Positions 42,741 through 49,870 of a stretch of 64,000 nucleotides of DNA are shown one piece after another. Under the pieces are notes generated by a model that saw nothing but the letters and a program-made list of their open reading frames with translations, did not search any database and was not told the DNA's origin. The position numbers and the translations under genes are program-made. Origin of the DNA: UBA5195 sp034432755 (lineage in GTDB: Bacteria > Chloroflexota > Anaerolineae > Anaerolineales > Villigracilaceae); NCBI GenBank assembly GCA_034432755.1, contig DAOUBQ010000040.1, forward strand, positions 27,684 through 91,683, given 5' to 3'. The first letter of the stretch is position 1, and the number at the start of each line of letters is the position of its first letter.

Positions 42741-43071
42741 TCACTCGTTTTCGCTTCCTTCCAGGATGGATTTTATTTTGGGCCAGATCTCTGGCATTTC
42801 GAGCGCTTCCCCAAAGGCTCTGACCCATTGTTCGATGCGGGTTTTGTCTATAATGAGAATTGCTTGCAACGATTGAGCGAATATCTTCCAAATCTTTGGG
42901 GCGGTGGGCAATCGCTTTAATACAATTAGGTCTTCGGGCATTGGTCATTGTTTGGACAACACGCCTGAAGTTTTTAGAATGCTCCGTTGTCAGGGTGCGC
43001 AATTCCTGCCGTTCGATTTCTTCGACGGCCTTCCAGCGGTCACGAAAAAAGCGGACATCGTCAGGGTTCAC
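42741..43071 (-). pseudogene. frameshifted remnant of a nucleotidyltransferase (AbiEii-like) gene pair
   Basis: Two frames give complementary pieces. One reads VNPDDVRFFRDRWKAVEEIE and later AIAHRPKDLEDIRSIVAS; the other reads MPEDLIVLK before and IDKTRIEQWVRAFGEALEMP after that second piece. Joined, the last three pieces make a sensible C-terminus of a nucleotidyltransferase-like protein (the RPKDLEDIRSI box), needing one base added and one removed about 60 bases apart. The N-terminal piece looks like the start of the small partner gene, so an internal deletion probably fused the two. No intact frame remains. Confidence 0.6.
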
Positions 43072-43108
43072 AATTGGATGATAGCACGGAGAAAATCCCA
43101 AAACAAAA

Positions 43109-43134
43109 ACGAGCGGCGCAAGAGGGCCGCTCGT
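43109..43134 (-). terminator. terminator hairpin for the MarR-like remnant
   Basis: ACGAGCGGC (43109-43117) pairs with GCCGCTCGT (43126-43134). On the bottom strand the stem is followed by TTTTTGTTTT, a good rho-independent terminator for genes read leftward from 43.5 kb. Confidence 0.8.
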
Positions 43135-43147
43135 CCTGTTTCGCCGG

Positions 43148-43175
43148 TTACTGATTGCTGCTCACTGTCAACTGA
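43148..43175. repeat. four-heptad array at the 3' end of the MarR-like remnant
   Basis: Units TTACTGA, TTGCTGC, TCACTGT, CAACTGA follow each other from 43148. They belong to the ACTG-type heptads seen at 47.5, 49.8 and 51.9 kb. They encode the terminal residues of the open frame and its stop codon, so the array may have truncated the gene. Confidence 0.6.
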
Positions 43176-43552
43176 CTCTCTTGTTTCTTGAACTGGCTCA
43201 TCACGTCATCGGCGGATGCGTCGAATTTGGCTTTCTGTTCTTTGAAGAGCAGGGCGTTGACCAGCGCGGTTGGCGCGCCGGTCGTTGGGGTCCTCGGCCC
43301 GCTCCAGCAGCCCAGCCTGAACGAGTTTGTCCACCAACTGGCTGACGGCGGCATTGAATATCCATGCGCGCGCTGATGTCTGAAATGCCGCATTCGCGCT
43401 GGTAGTGCAGTTGCATTCGAATATTGAACTGTGACATGGTCAGCCCACTGGCTTTCACGAAGCGGATATGCTCATGAAAGGCGCGGTGCGTCACCTGGTT
43501 GATGCCCTGGCAGATGGTTTCGGTGAGAGGGGAGAATTGGTCATCAGTTAAG
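43148..43552 (-). pseudogene. degraded MarR-family regulator
   Basis: The bottom strand encodes LTETICQGINQVTHRAFHEH and SGLTMSQFNIRMQLHY, then GISDISARMDI; a shift is needed to continue as NAAVSQLVDKLVQAGLLER and AEDPNDRRA, the MarR recognition helix and wing. A second shift near the wing leads to an atypical tail that runs into heptad repeats. No ATG, GTG or TTG opens the first frame before a stop. AGTTAAG...CTTAACT, an inverted repeat just upstream, may be the old operator. The gene is inactive as it stands. Confidence 0.75.
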
Positions 43553-43659
43553 CCTGCTTTTTTTGTTAATTTTGCTTAACTATAAGTAGGGCGTAATGAT
43601 TATCAAGGTAAAAGTCCCCCGTTTAACAAAACTCTAACGAAAATCTCGCTTTCGGCTCT

Positions 43660-43962
43660 TTACCACCGAATCTCTAACCAAATCGTCACCACGTCGCCTT
43701 CGGCCAGTCCCTCCGCTTTGCGGACGGCGTCTTTAATCGGAACCAGGTATTGGCCATCTTTGGGGAACAGGGAGGTTTGCCACTCGGTCCCGCCAATCTG
43801 CGCATGGACGGGAATCACGCCCCAGCCGTAGGTTACGAGGTTCGAGACGGCTTTGATGTCGCTGCTCTCTCCCGCCGGGACGGTCACGAAGTAGTAAGGG
43901 GCCGGACCGCGCCAGTACCAGATTTTGCCGCTAAATTCGATGCGCATGGATGCGGTGTTCAT
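43660..43962 (-). CDS. DUF1905 domain protein
   Basis: A 100-residue protein: MRIEFSGKIWYWRGPAPYYFVTVP at the start, GWGVIPVHAQIGGTEWQTSL in the middle, and LAEGDVVTIWLEIRW at the end match DUF1905, a small beta-barrel family of unknown function. GGAG lies five bases before the ATG at 43962; a second ATG five codons in is possible. It stands between the MarR remnant and the glycan genes. Confidence 0.85.
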   Translation of the reverse strand: MNTASMRIEFSGKIWYWRGPAPYYFVTVPAGESSDIKAVSNLVTYGWGVIPVHAQIGGTEWQTSLFPKDGQYLVPIKDAVRKAEGLAEGDVVTIWLEIRW

Positions 43963-43977
43963 GTTACTCCCGACTCA

Positions 43978-43991
43978 CAGGATAAATCCTG
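43978..43991. repeat. GTAG-type hairpin at the GT2 stop codon
   Basis: CAGGAT (43978-43983) pairs with ATCCTG (43986-43991). The bottom strand reads GTAGCGCAGGATTT; the TAG is the GT2 stop codon. The arrangement is the same as after the esterase gene and after the cyclase gene. Confidence 0.6.
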
Positions 43992-43993
43992 CG

Positions 43994-44947
43994 CTACGAA
44001 TACTGAATCGGCTCGACTTCGCGTTTGGGGCCATCAACCGCATCGGTGCCGCGCGGGTAGTAGAAGGTTTGGCGGAGGCTCCAGTTCCATTCAAGCGCTT
44101 GGCGGTAGCCCTGGTAGGTTCCCCAAAATTGGTTCAAGCGGAACCAGAAAATGCTGGCAAAACTCTTGAGCAGCACTTTTTGTTTCGCAGCGTGCCACAG
44201 GTCGTTGAAGATGTTGCCCGCTGTCATGCGGAGGAAGTCATAGGCGTTGAAGTGCGCTTCGGGATAAATCCGTTTGAAGGCCATTGCCTCGCGCCGGTAG
44301 CGGTTGCGCACGGCCTTGGGCGTTTCGTTGTGGATGTGAATAATCTCCGCTTCGGCCACATAGGCGATGCCCCAGCCCTGGCTTTGCGCCCATTTGGCCC
44401 AGGCCAGGTCTTCGAGGCCGGTCAGGGTCTCATCATACGGATGAAGCTCCCACAGCGAGCGGCGGATGGCGGCGTTGGCGTTGTTACAAAAGGGGTGCGA
44501 TTGGCGCGGGACTGAGACATCTGGGAACCAGCGGGCAAAAATCTCGTGTTCGGAGAATTTGCTCGTTTCTGCTCCCGTAAGAGCATCGGGACGTTGGCCG
44601 CGCTGCTTGCCGTAGGTCAGGCCGATGGTGGAATCGGCGAAGGGTTCGAGTAAACGCTCCAGCCAGTCGGGATAGACCGGGTAGACGTGGGCCGAGGCGA
44701 TGATGACCAGTTCGCGGGTGGCGGCGGCCATCCCCAGGTTGAGCGAGCGCCCAAAGGTGAATTCCAGCGGGGAGATGTGGACGATTTTCGCGCCGAAAGA
44801 TTCAGCAATCGCCACGCTGTCATCGGTGGAGCCGGAATCGACCAGGATAATTTCCACATCCTGCACGGTTTGCCGTTTAATTCCTTCCAGCAGGCGCGGC
44901 AGGTGGCGGGCTTCGTTATAGGCGCGGATGACGATGGAGCAGTTCAT
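43994..44947 (-). CDS. family 2 glycosyltransferase
   Basis: A 317-residue GT-A enzyme: MNCSIVIRAYNEARHLPRLL opening, nucleotide-binding VEIILVDSGSTDDSVAIAES, and ETSKFSEHEI with later LEDLAWAKWAQ (ED of the acid box). A variant of the DXD motif is not clear; a basic C-terminal tail follows. It would extend a surface glycan. The start overlaps the upstream capsule-type gene by ATGA. Confidence 0.87.
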   Translation of the reverse strand: MNCSIVIRAYNEARHLPRLLEGIKRQTVQDVEIILVDSGSTDDSVAIAESFGAKIVHISPLEFTFGRSLNLGMAAATRELVIIASAHVYPVYPDWLERLLEPFADSTIGLTYGKQRGQRPDALTGAETSKFSEHEIFARWFPDVSVPRQSHPFCNNANAAIRRSLWELHPYDETLTGLEDLAWAKWAQSQGWGIAYVAEAEIIHIHNETPKAVRNRYRREAMAFKRIYPEAHFNAYDFLRMTAGNIFNDLWHAAKQKVLLKSFASIFWFRLNQFWGTYQGYRQALEWNWSLRQTFYYPRGTDAVDGPKREVEPIQYS

Positions 44948-46539
44948 TCTTTCAGCAGGAAATCACCGCCCTCAAGCAAGCCTTGGGTAATGGTTTGAAT
45001 GGCGGGCGTTTGGATTAACTGGCCTGGCTCAAACATCTTCAGGCGGGCATTGACGGGTAGGATGCCGCGCTCTAAAAAATTGCCGAAGGGCAGCGAGGTG
45101 CGGAATAACTGGTAGTATAAGAATCGGCGCGCGTGGCGGCGAAATTCGGCGGGGACGTTGATGGCATCGGCGTTCAGAAAATTTTCCAGCGTGGCGCGGT
45201 ATTCATCCACCGCTTTCGGAAAAAAGACGGTGGGGTATTGCGTAAAACGCGCTTTGCCCGCGCACAACACTGCCGCGCCTAAAATGGAGGCCTCCAGGCC
45301 GATGGTGGAGTTGTAAATCAGCACGAACTTGGCACGCGCAATCAGTTCATACGAACTCAAATATTCGTGTGGCGGCACAAACACGATATTCGGCAACTCA
45401 GTAGCGCGGTGCTGTTCCACCCACTCGGCCACACTCTCCTGGCTTTCTTTGCCGGGGCGGGTTTCATCGGGATGGGCGCGGATGACGAAGAGCGTCTCTG
45501 GGTGCGTTTGGGCGGTTTGCAACACCAGGTCGAGCCAGGCGAACATATCGGGGAAGACGGTGTTGGCGTGCGGCTGGCTGGTATCGAAGATGACGTTGGT
45601 AAAGACCGGGACGATTTGCTTGAACCCAGCGGCTTTTTGCAAGAAGGCTTCATCCAGGCCGCGCATATCGGGCCAGAATTTGATTCCGGCCATGCTGAAG
45701 TTGCCCTGGAAGCGTTTCCCCAGATAATCATCTAGCCGGGCATTCTGCGCCTCGTTCAAATCGAACGATTCGGGGATTTCGATTGGATAAGCGGTGGATT
45801 CGCCATCGGTGAAGAATCCGGTCATCGGCTGGAGTCCTACCTCGTGCGAGATTACCCGAACGCCTCGCTGTTTGGCCACCCATTTGGCGGTCGCTTCGGG
45901 ATAGAACTGCCCGTTAAACACGACCACGGCCTGCGGGTTGACCGAGTCGAGGAAACGCTCGAAGCGTTGAGCCAGGTTGAACGCGGAGAGGATGTACTCG
46001 CGGAAGAAAAACCGCGTCGCGTCATCATCTATGAGATTATGGCGGCGCAAAATCCAGCGCAGTCCGGGCAGGCACAGCTCGCCGAGGGGGATACCTTGCC
46101 AGGTAAAAGTCATCAATTCGGCCAAAGACAAATTTTGGAGCGCTTTTTCGAGTTGCGTGTTCCGTTCAAAGTGAAACCAATGTACCTGTGCCCCTGTGTA
46201 CAGCGTCTGCGCCTGGAAGACGCACGAGCGGCAGCGCGGGTTTTGGGCCGGGTCGTTGCGATTCGTCCCCAGCACACAGCGGCTCATGCCCCGGTTACAG
46301 GCAAAATAGGCCACCGGGATGCCTTGCAGGCGCAAGCCCCACGAGGTGAGCAGGTGGAAGGCGCTGTTCCACGAAAGGTCATCCAGGCCGCTGGAGGCTT
46401 TGAAGAAGGCGATGGGGCGCATATCGCGCGGCGCGGGGGCGGCGCGGGCAACACGGATGGCCATGCGATAAATGCGCCAGTTGTTGAGCAGGCGGGCGAT
46501 GCGGCGATTTAAGTTCTGGGGAAGGATTTTTTCCAGCAA
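44944..46539 (-). CDS. capsule-polysaccharide-type transferase with a cysteine cluster
   Basis: A 531-residue soluble protein, probably a GT-B-like transferase of the capsule/Kdo type: VISHEVGLQPMTGFF in the middle, then VFTNVIFDTSQPHAN, LFVIRAHPDETRPGK and VLIYNSTIGLEASILGA in the C-terminal half. An unusual N-terminal cluster, CNRGMSRCVLGT then RCRSCVFQ, could bind zinc or Fe-S. The start codon appears to be TTG with AGGA upstream; the next ATG is 25 codons inside. Donor and acceptor are unknown, but gene context points to a nonulosonic or Kdo-like sugar. Confidence 0.68.
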   Translation of the reverse strand: MLEKILPQNLNRRIARLLNNWRIYRMAIRVARAAPAPRDMRPIAFFKASSGLDDLSWNSAFHLLTSWGLRLQGIPVAYFACNRGMSRCVLGTNRNDPAQNPRCRSCVFQAQTLYTGAQVHWFHFERNTQLEKALQNLSLAELMTFTWQGIPLGELCLPGLRWILRRHNLIDDDATRFFFREYILSAFNLAQRFERFLDSVNPQAVVVFNGQFYPEATAKWVAKQRGVRVISHEVGLQPMTGFFTDGESTAYPIEIPESFDLNEAQNARLDDYLGKRFQGNFSMAGIKFWPDMRGLDEAFLQKAAGFKQIVPVFTNVIFDTSQPHANTVFPDMFAWLDLVLQTAQTHPETLFVIRAHPDETRPGKESQESVAEWVEQHRATELPNIVFVPPHEYLSSYELIARAKFVLIYNSTIGLEASILGAAVLCAGKARFTQYPTVFFPKAVDEYRATLENFLNADAINVPAEFRRHARRFLYYQLFRTSLPFGNFLERGILPVNARLKMFEPGQLIQTPAIQTITQGLLEGGDFLLKE

Positions 46540-46559
46540 GAGATTTTCCTAAAAATAAA

Positions 46560-46597
46560 ACGTGAAACGTAAGTCAATCTTCACGTTTCGCGTTTCA
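46560..46597. repeat. paired heptads ACGTGAA/ACGTAAG with inverted arm
   Basis: Two units (46560-46573) face two inverted units TTCACGT, TTCGCGT and a partial TTCA (46580-46597) across TCAATC. The element fills the gap between the sulfotransferase stop and the capsule-type gene start, and could form a hairpin of about 14 bp. Confidence 0.7.
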
Positions 46598-46600
46598 GGG

Positions 46601-47449
46601 TTACCAGTCGTTGCTGCTTTCATAGCCCAACTTCACCAGCAAATCCCCGGCGACTTCCTTGAACAGGGACTTGTGCTCGTCTTTGAAATATTTTTTCCAT
46701 TCGCCGGTTTTGCCGGAGCGGAAGGTTTTCGATTTTTTCGGCTGGATGGCTTCCCGCAGGATTTCGAGCGCTTTTTCACGCGGGGTGGGGATTTGGTAAC
46801 CAGTTTTTTCAACCTGGTCGAGCATCTGGTTGAGAACCTGCTCCCGGTGGTTGATTAACTCCTCGAAGCGGATGCAGAGCACCGAGGGCTGCTCCAGCCA
46901 CTGAAAAACGCCCTCATAACGCTGTTTGACGCTGACCATGTACAGCCCGTCCTGGTCGATGCCGGTTATCGCCACCTTCAGCCGCTCGTCGAAGTCCGAA
47001 AGGTTCTGGTAATACTCGTGCATCCCGTGGCCTTCGTGCATGTCGGTGGCAAAGAAAATGTGCGAGACGAGCATATCGCGCGGGTCACGGTAGATGAAAT
47101 AGTTGACACGCTCTGGCTGGCAGAGGAAGGCCACGTTTTCAGGAGTCGCATCCACATAGCCCCAGCCGATAACGCCGGGCGGGATACGTTTGAGCTGGCC
47201 GAGGGTCTCTTCCGCGCTGAAACGCCCACCAGAAGCCTTCACCGTGCGCACTGGCTCAGATTCGACATAAGCATAAGGCGCAATCCGGCAAAACCCGCCG
47301 AGAATCTGTGTCAGCAAATGCGAGCCGCTCTTCGGTTTGGCGTTGCCAAAGACCGGCGGCGCTTCGGTGAAGGCCAGGCGCTTCCAGCGCCAAACGGCCT
47401 GGAGGTAACGCGCAGGAGGACGCAGGAGGCGGTAGAGGGAGGGGTTCAT
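46601..47449 (-). CDS. PAPS-dependent sulfotransferase
   Basis: A 282-residue sulfotransferase. The phosphosulfate loop is PKSGSHLL (39-46) and the 3'-phosphate motif YRDPRDMLVSHI (120-131); an arginine or glutamate segment RFEELI fits the C-terminal part. It moves sulfate from PAPS to a hydroxyl, probably on a glycan. The ATG overlaps the first unit of the big heptad array, and no Shine-Dalgarno sequence lies upstream. The PAPS-forming enzyme is encoded about 5 kb upstream on the same strand, which strengthens the assignment. Confidence 0.83.
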   Translation of the reverse strand: MNPSLYRLLRPPARYLQAVWRWKRLAFTEAPPVFGNAKPKSGSHLLTQILGGFCRIAPYAYVESEPVRTVKASGGRFSAEETLGQLKRIPPGVIGWGYVDATPENVAFLCQPERVNYFIYRDPRDMLVSHIFFATDMHEGHGMHEYYQNLSDFDERLKVAITGIDQDGLYMVSVKQRYEGVFQWLEQPSVLCIRFEELINHREQVLNQMLDQVEKTGYQIPTPREKALEILREAIQPKKSKTFRSGKTGEWKKYFKDEHKSLFKEVAGDLLVKLGYESSNDW

Positions 47450-47656
47450 CAGTTATCAGTGATCAGTTATCGGTGAGCAGTTATCAGTTATCAGTTATCG
47501 GTGAGCAGTTATCAGTTATCAGTTATCAGTTATCAGTTATCAGTGATCAGTTATCAGTGATCAGTTATTAGTGAATAGTTATTGGTGAACAGGATGTTTG
47601 ACTGATCACTGTTCACTGATCACTGTTCACTGATCACTGTTCACTGTTCACTGTTC
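47448..47656. repeat. 29-heptad array with inverted arms, sulfotransferase-neuB border
   Basis: The left arm has 21 consecutive 7-base units (47448-47594), mostly ATCAGTT or ATCAGTG, drifting to ATTAGTG, AATAGTT, ATTGGTG. After TGTTTG the right arm has eight units (47601-47656) alternating ACTGATC and ACTGTTC, the inverted form. It could form a very long hairpin. The start codon of the sulfotransferase gene overlaps the first unit and the neuB stop codon overlaps the last. The period of 7 and the inverted arms separate it from CRISPR. Confidence 0.93.
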
Positions 47657-48539
47657 ACTCCGTGCTTTTCACCCGGCGCAGTTTTTTGAGCGAGGACAGT
47701 TCGCTGTCATAGACGCGCTTCACGCCATCGCCCAGGGCTGCTTCGGTGACGCGGATGTATTTTACCAGCCGCTCGAATCCGCCCGGTTCAACAGAGGCAG
47801 CCTGGTCGCTGCCCCACATGGCCCGGTCGAGGGTAAAGTGCCGCTCCACCGAGCAAGCGCCCAGCGCCACGGCCACCGCCGAGGGGACGAGGCCCACCTC
47901 GTGGCCCGAATAGCCAATGGGTGTATCAGGAAATTCGCGCCGCAGCGTTTCAATCATGCGCAGGTTCAGTTCATCGGGGTCGCATGGGTAGGCGCTGGTG
48001 GTGTGCATGATGAGGAGATTCTCTAACCCAACGGCGTTCATCGCGCGATGAATTTCATCCATGGTAGACATGCCGGTTGAAACAATCAGTGGGCGGCCCG
48101 TTTTGCGCACATGCCGCAACAGGTTGTGGTCGGTCATTGAAGCCGAGGGGATTTTATAGGCCGGGGTATCGAACTGTTCCATAAAATCTACCGAAGGTTC
48201 ATCCCAAACCGAAACGAACCAATCAATGCCCAATTCGCGGCAATAGCGGTCAATTTCGCGGTATTCTTCCAGCCCAAATTCTACCTTGTGCCGATAATCG
48301 AGATAGGTGATGTATCCCCAGGGTGTTTCGCGCATTTGCTTTTGCTGTTCGGGCGGCGTGCAGACTTCGGGCGTGCGCTTTTGGAACTTGACGGCGTCGG
48401 CCCCGGCATGGGCGGCGGCCTTAATCATTTCCTTTGCAATGCCCAAATCGCCATTATGGTTGATGCCGATTTCGGCGATGATGTAGGCGGGATGCCCATC
48501 GCCGACCAGTTTGTTACCGAGTTTGATTGCTCGAGTCAT
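47655..48539 (-). CDS. neuB: NeuB-family nonulosonate synthase without SAF domain
   Basis: A 294-residue TIM-barrel enzyme that condenses phosphoenolpyruvate with a six-carbon sugar. Boxes: IIAEIGINHNGDLG, AGADAVKFQKRTPE, IPSASMTDHNLLRH, STGMSTMDEI, IGYSGHEVGL and VERHFTLDRAMWGSDQAAS. Usual NeuB proteins have about 340-350 residues with a C-terminal SAF (antifreeze-like) domain; here the chain ends at KKLRRVKSTE, where the SAF linker would start. The stop codon is supplied by the heptad array. GGAG before the ATG supports the start. The neuA-kdsC gene is upstream. Confidence 0.9.
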   Translation of the reverse strand: MTRAIKLGNKLVGDGHPAYIIAEIGINHNGDLGIAKEMIKAAAHAGADAVKFQKRTPEVCTPPEQQKQMRETPWGYITYLDYRHKVEFGLEEYREIDRYCRELGIDWFVSVWDEPSVDFMEQFDTPAYKIPSASMTDHNLLRHVRKTGRPLIVSTGMSTMDEIHRAMNAVGLENLLIMHTTSAYPCDPDELNLRMIETLRREFPDTPIGYSGHEVGLVPSAVAVALGACSVERHFTLDRAMWGSDQAASVEPGGFERLVKYIRVTEAALGDGVKRVYDSELSSLKKLRRVKSTE

Positions 48540-48553
48540 TTTTTTCTCCGAAT

Positions 48554-49774
48554 TTATTTTCTAGATAAAATCAAATCACAAATTTCGCGCACCGCGCCGT
48601 GACCGCCAGCCTTGGTGGTCACAAAATCGGCGGCGCGCAGCACTTCGGGTTGGGCATTTGCCACCGCCACCGCCCAGCCAACGACATCGAAACAAGGCAA
48701 GTCGTTCAGGTCGTTGCCGATGTACGCCACCCGCGACGGTTCGATTTTACGCGATTCGAGCAGGTTTTTCAGCACTTCGGCTTTATCATTCAGGCCGATG
48801 CCGTGAATCGCTTCCACTTTCATCTTCCGCGCCCGGGCCGCCACCACCGAGTTAACTTCCGATGAAAGGATGACCACTTCTGTGCCAGCCGCGCGCAGTT
48901 TGTCCATAATGAGACTGTCGCTGCGCCAGGCCGCCACCATCTCACGGCCCTCCTCGCTCACCCACACCCGGTTATCCGTCACCACGCCGTCGAAATCCAG
49001 CACCAAAAGGTCAATTTGGGCGGGCATGGGGCGTTTGGCGCGTCCTGGCCAGACCATGGACAGGCCGCCATTGAGCGCCAGCCATTCGGCGCGCGCCCAA
49101 TCGCGCAGGTTATCCAGGTCAACCGTAAAATTCGGGTCAATCAGCAGCGGGTAAATGTTGCTGCCGCTCATCGAACCGTTCAAAATGGCGGATGGGCGAA
49201 TGGCGTCTATATGTCCGGTTTGCCAGTAGATATCGGGGAGAATCTGGCGAGGGGCATTATACGGCTCTTCAATGCCTTCTACATCGAGCAGATTTTTCAT
49301 TGGGGAATCGATTCCGCCCGGTAGCCGCCACATTTTATGGGGGTTTTGCCCCGCCGGAACAATGCCCCGCACTGAATCTGCCTCTGGGTGCTTCAGCAGG
49401 ATTCTCACTGCCTCATCCACCAATCCGACCGGTCGAATCGGCGAAGTGGGGCGTAACTGCACCACCACATCGGGGCGGTAGCTTTCGTTTTGCTCCAGCC
49501 ATTGCAGGGCGTGGACAAACACCGGCAGGTCGGTGGTTTTATCTTGGGCAAACTCCGCCGGGCGCAGGAAGGGCGTTTCGGCGCCCGATGCGCGGGCTAC
49601 GGCGGCAATTTCCTCGTCATCGGTGCTGACGAGGACGCGCGTCACCGTTTGGGCCTGCAATCCCGCCGCAATCGAGTACGCAATTAGCGGGTAGCCGCAA
49701 AACGAGCGGATATTCTTGCGCGGGATGCCTTTCGACCCGCCGCGCGCGGGGATGAGTGCCAATACTTCAGTCAT
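48554..49774 (-). CDS. fusion of CMP-sugar cytidylyltransferase and KdsC-like phosphatase
   Basis: A 406-residue bifunctional protein. Residues 1-235 are a NeuA-type cytidylyltransferase (ALIPARGGSKGIPRKNI, then VVQLRPTSPIR). Residues 245-406 are a HAD phosphatase of the KdsC type (LLVLDFDGVVTDNRVW, VVILSSEV, GLNDKAEVLK, YIGNDLNDLPCF). It would remove phosphate from a nonulosonate-9-phosphate and then activate the sugar with CTP, so the NeuB product may be phosphorylated. The ATG lies inside a heptad array and has no visible ribosome-binding site. Confidence 0.9.
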   Translation of the reverse strand: MTEVLALIPARGGSKGIPRKNIRSFCGYPLIAYSIAAGLQAQTVTRVLVSTDDEEIAAVARASGAETPFLRPAEFAQDKTTDLPVFVHALQWLEQNESYRPDVVVQLRPTSPIRPVGLVDEAVRILLKHPEADSVRGIVPAGQNPHKMWRLPGGIDSPMKNLLDVEGIEEPYNAPRQILPDIYWQTGHIDAIRPSAILNGSMSGSNIYPLLIDPNFTVDLDNLRDWARAEWLALNGGLSMVWPGRAKRPMPAQIDLLVLDFDGVVTDNRVWVSEEGREMVAAWRSDSLIMDKLRAAGTEVVILSSEVNSVVAARARKMKVEAIHGIGLNDKAEVLKNLLESRKIEPSRVAYIGNDLNDLPCFDVVGWAVAVANAQPEVLRAADFVTTKAGGHGAVREICDLILSRK

Positions 49775-49867
49775 CAGTCACCAGTTTTGAGTGACCAGTT
49801 ATCAGTTATCAGTCATCAGTCATCAGCGGGTTTCACTGAACACTGAACGCTGCTCACTGATTACTGG
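49768..49867. repeat. heptad array with inverted arm, neuA-SDR border
   Basis: Nine units run from 49768: CAGTCAT, CAGTCAC, CAGTTTT, GAGTGAC, CAGTTAT, CAGTTAT, CAGTCAT, CAGTCAT, CAGCGGG. The inverted arm is ACTGAAC, ACTGAAC, GCTGCTC, ACTGATT, ACTGG (49835-49867). The neuA-kdsC start codon lies in the first unit, and the SDR stop codon follows four bases after the last. Confidence 0.9.
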
Positions 49868-49870
49868 AAT

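Noticed and set aside
47448..47656. Possible CRISPR array
   Set aside because: Units are 7 bases in direct contact, with no spacers, and the second arm is inverted.
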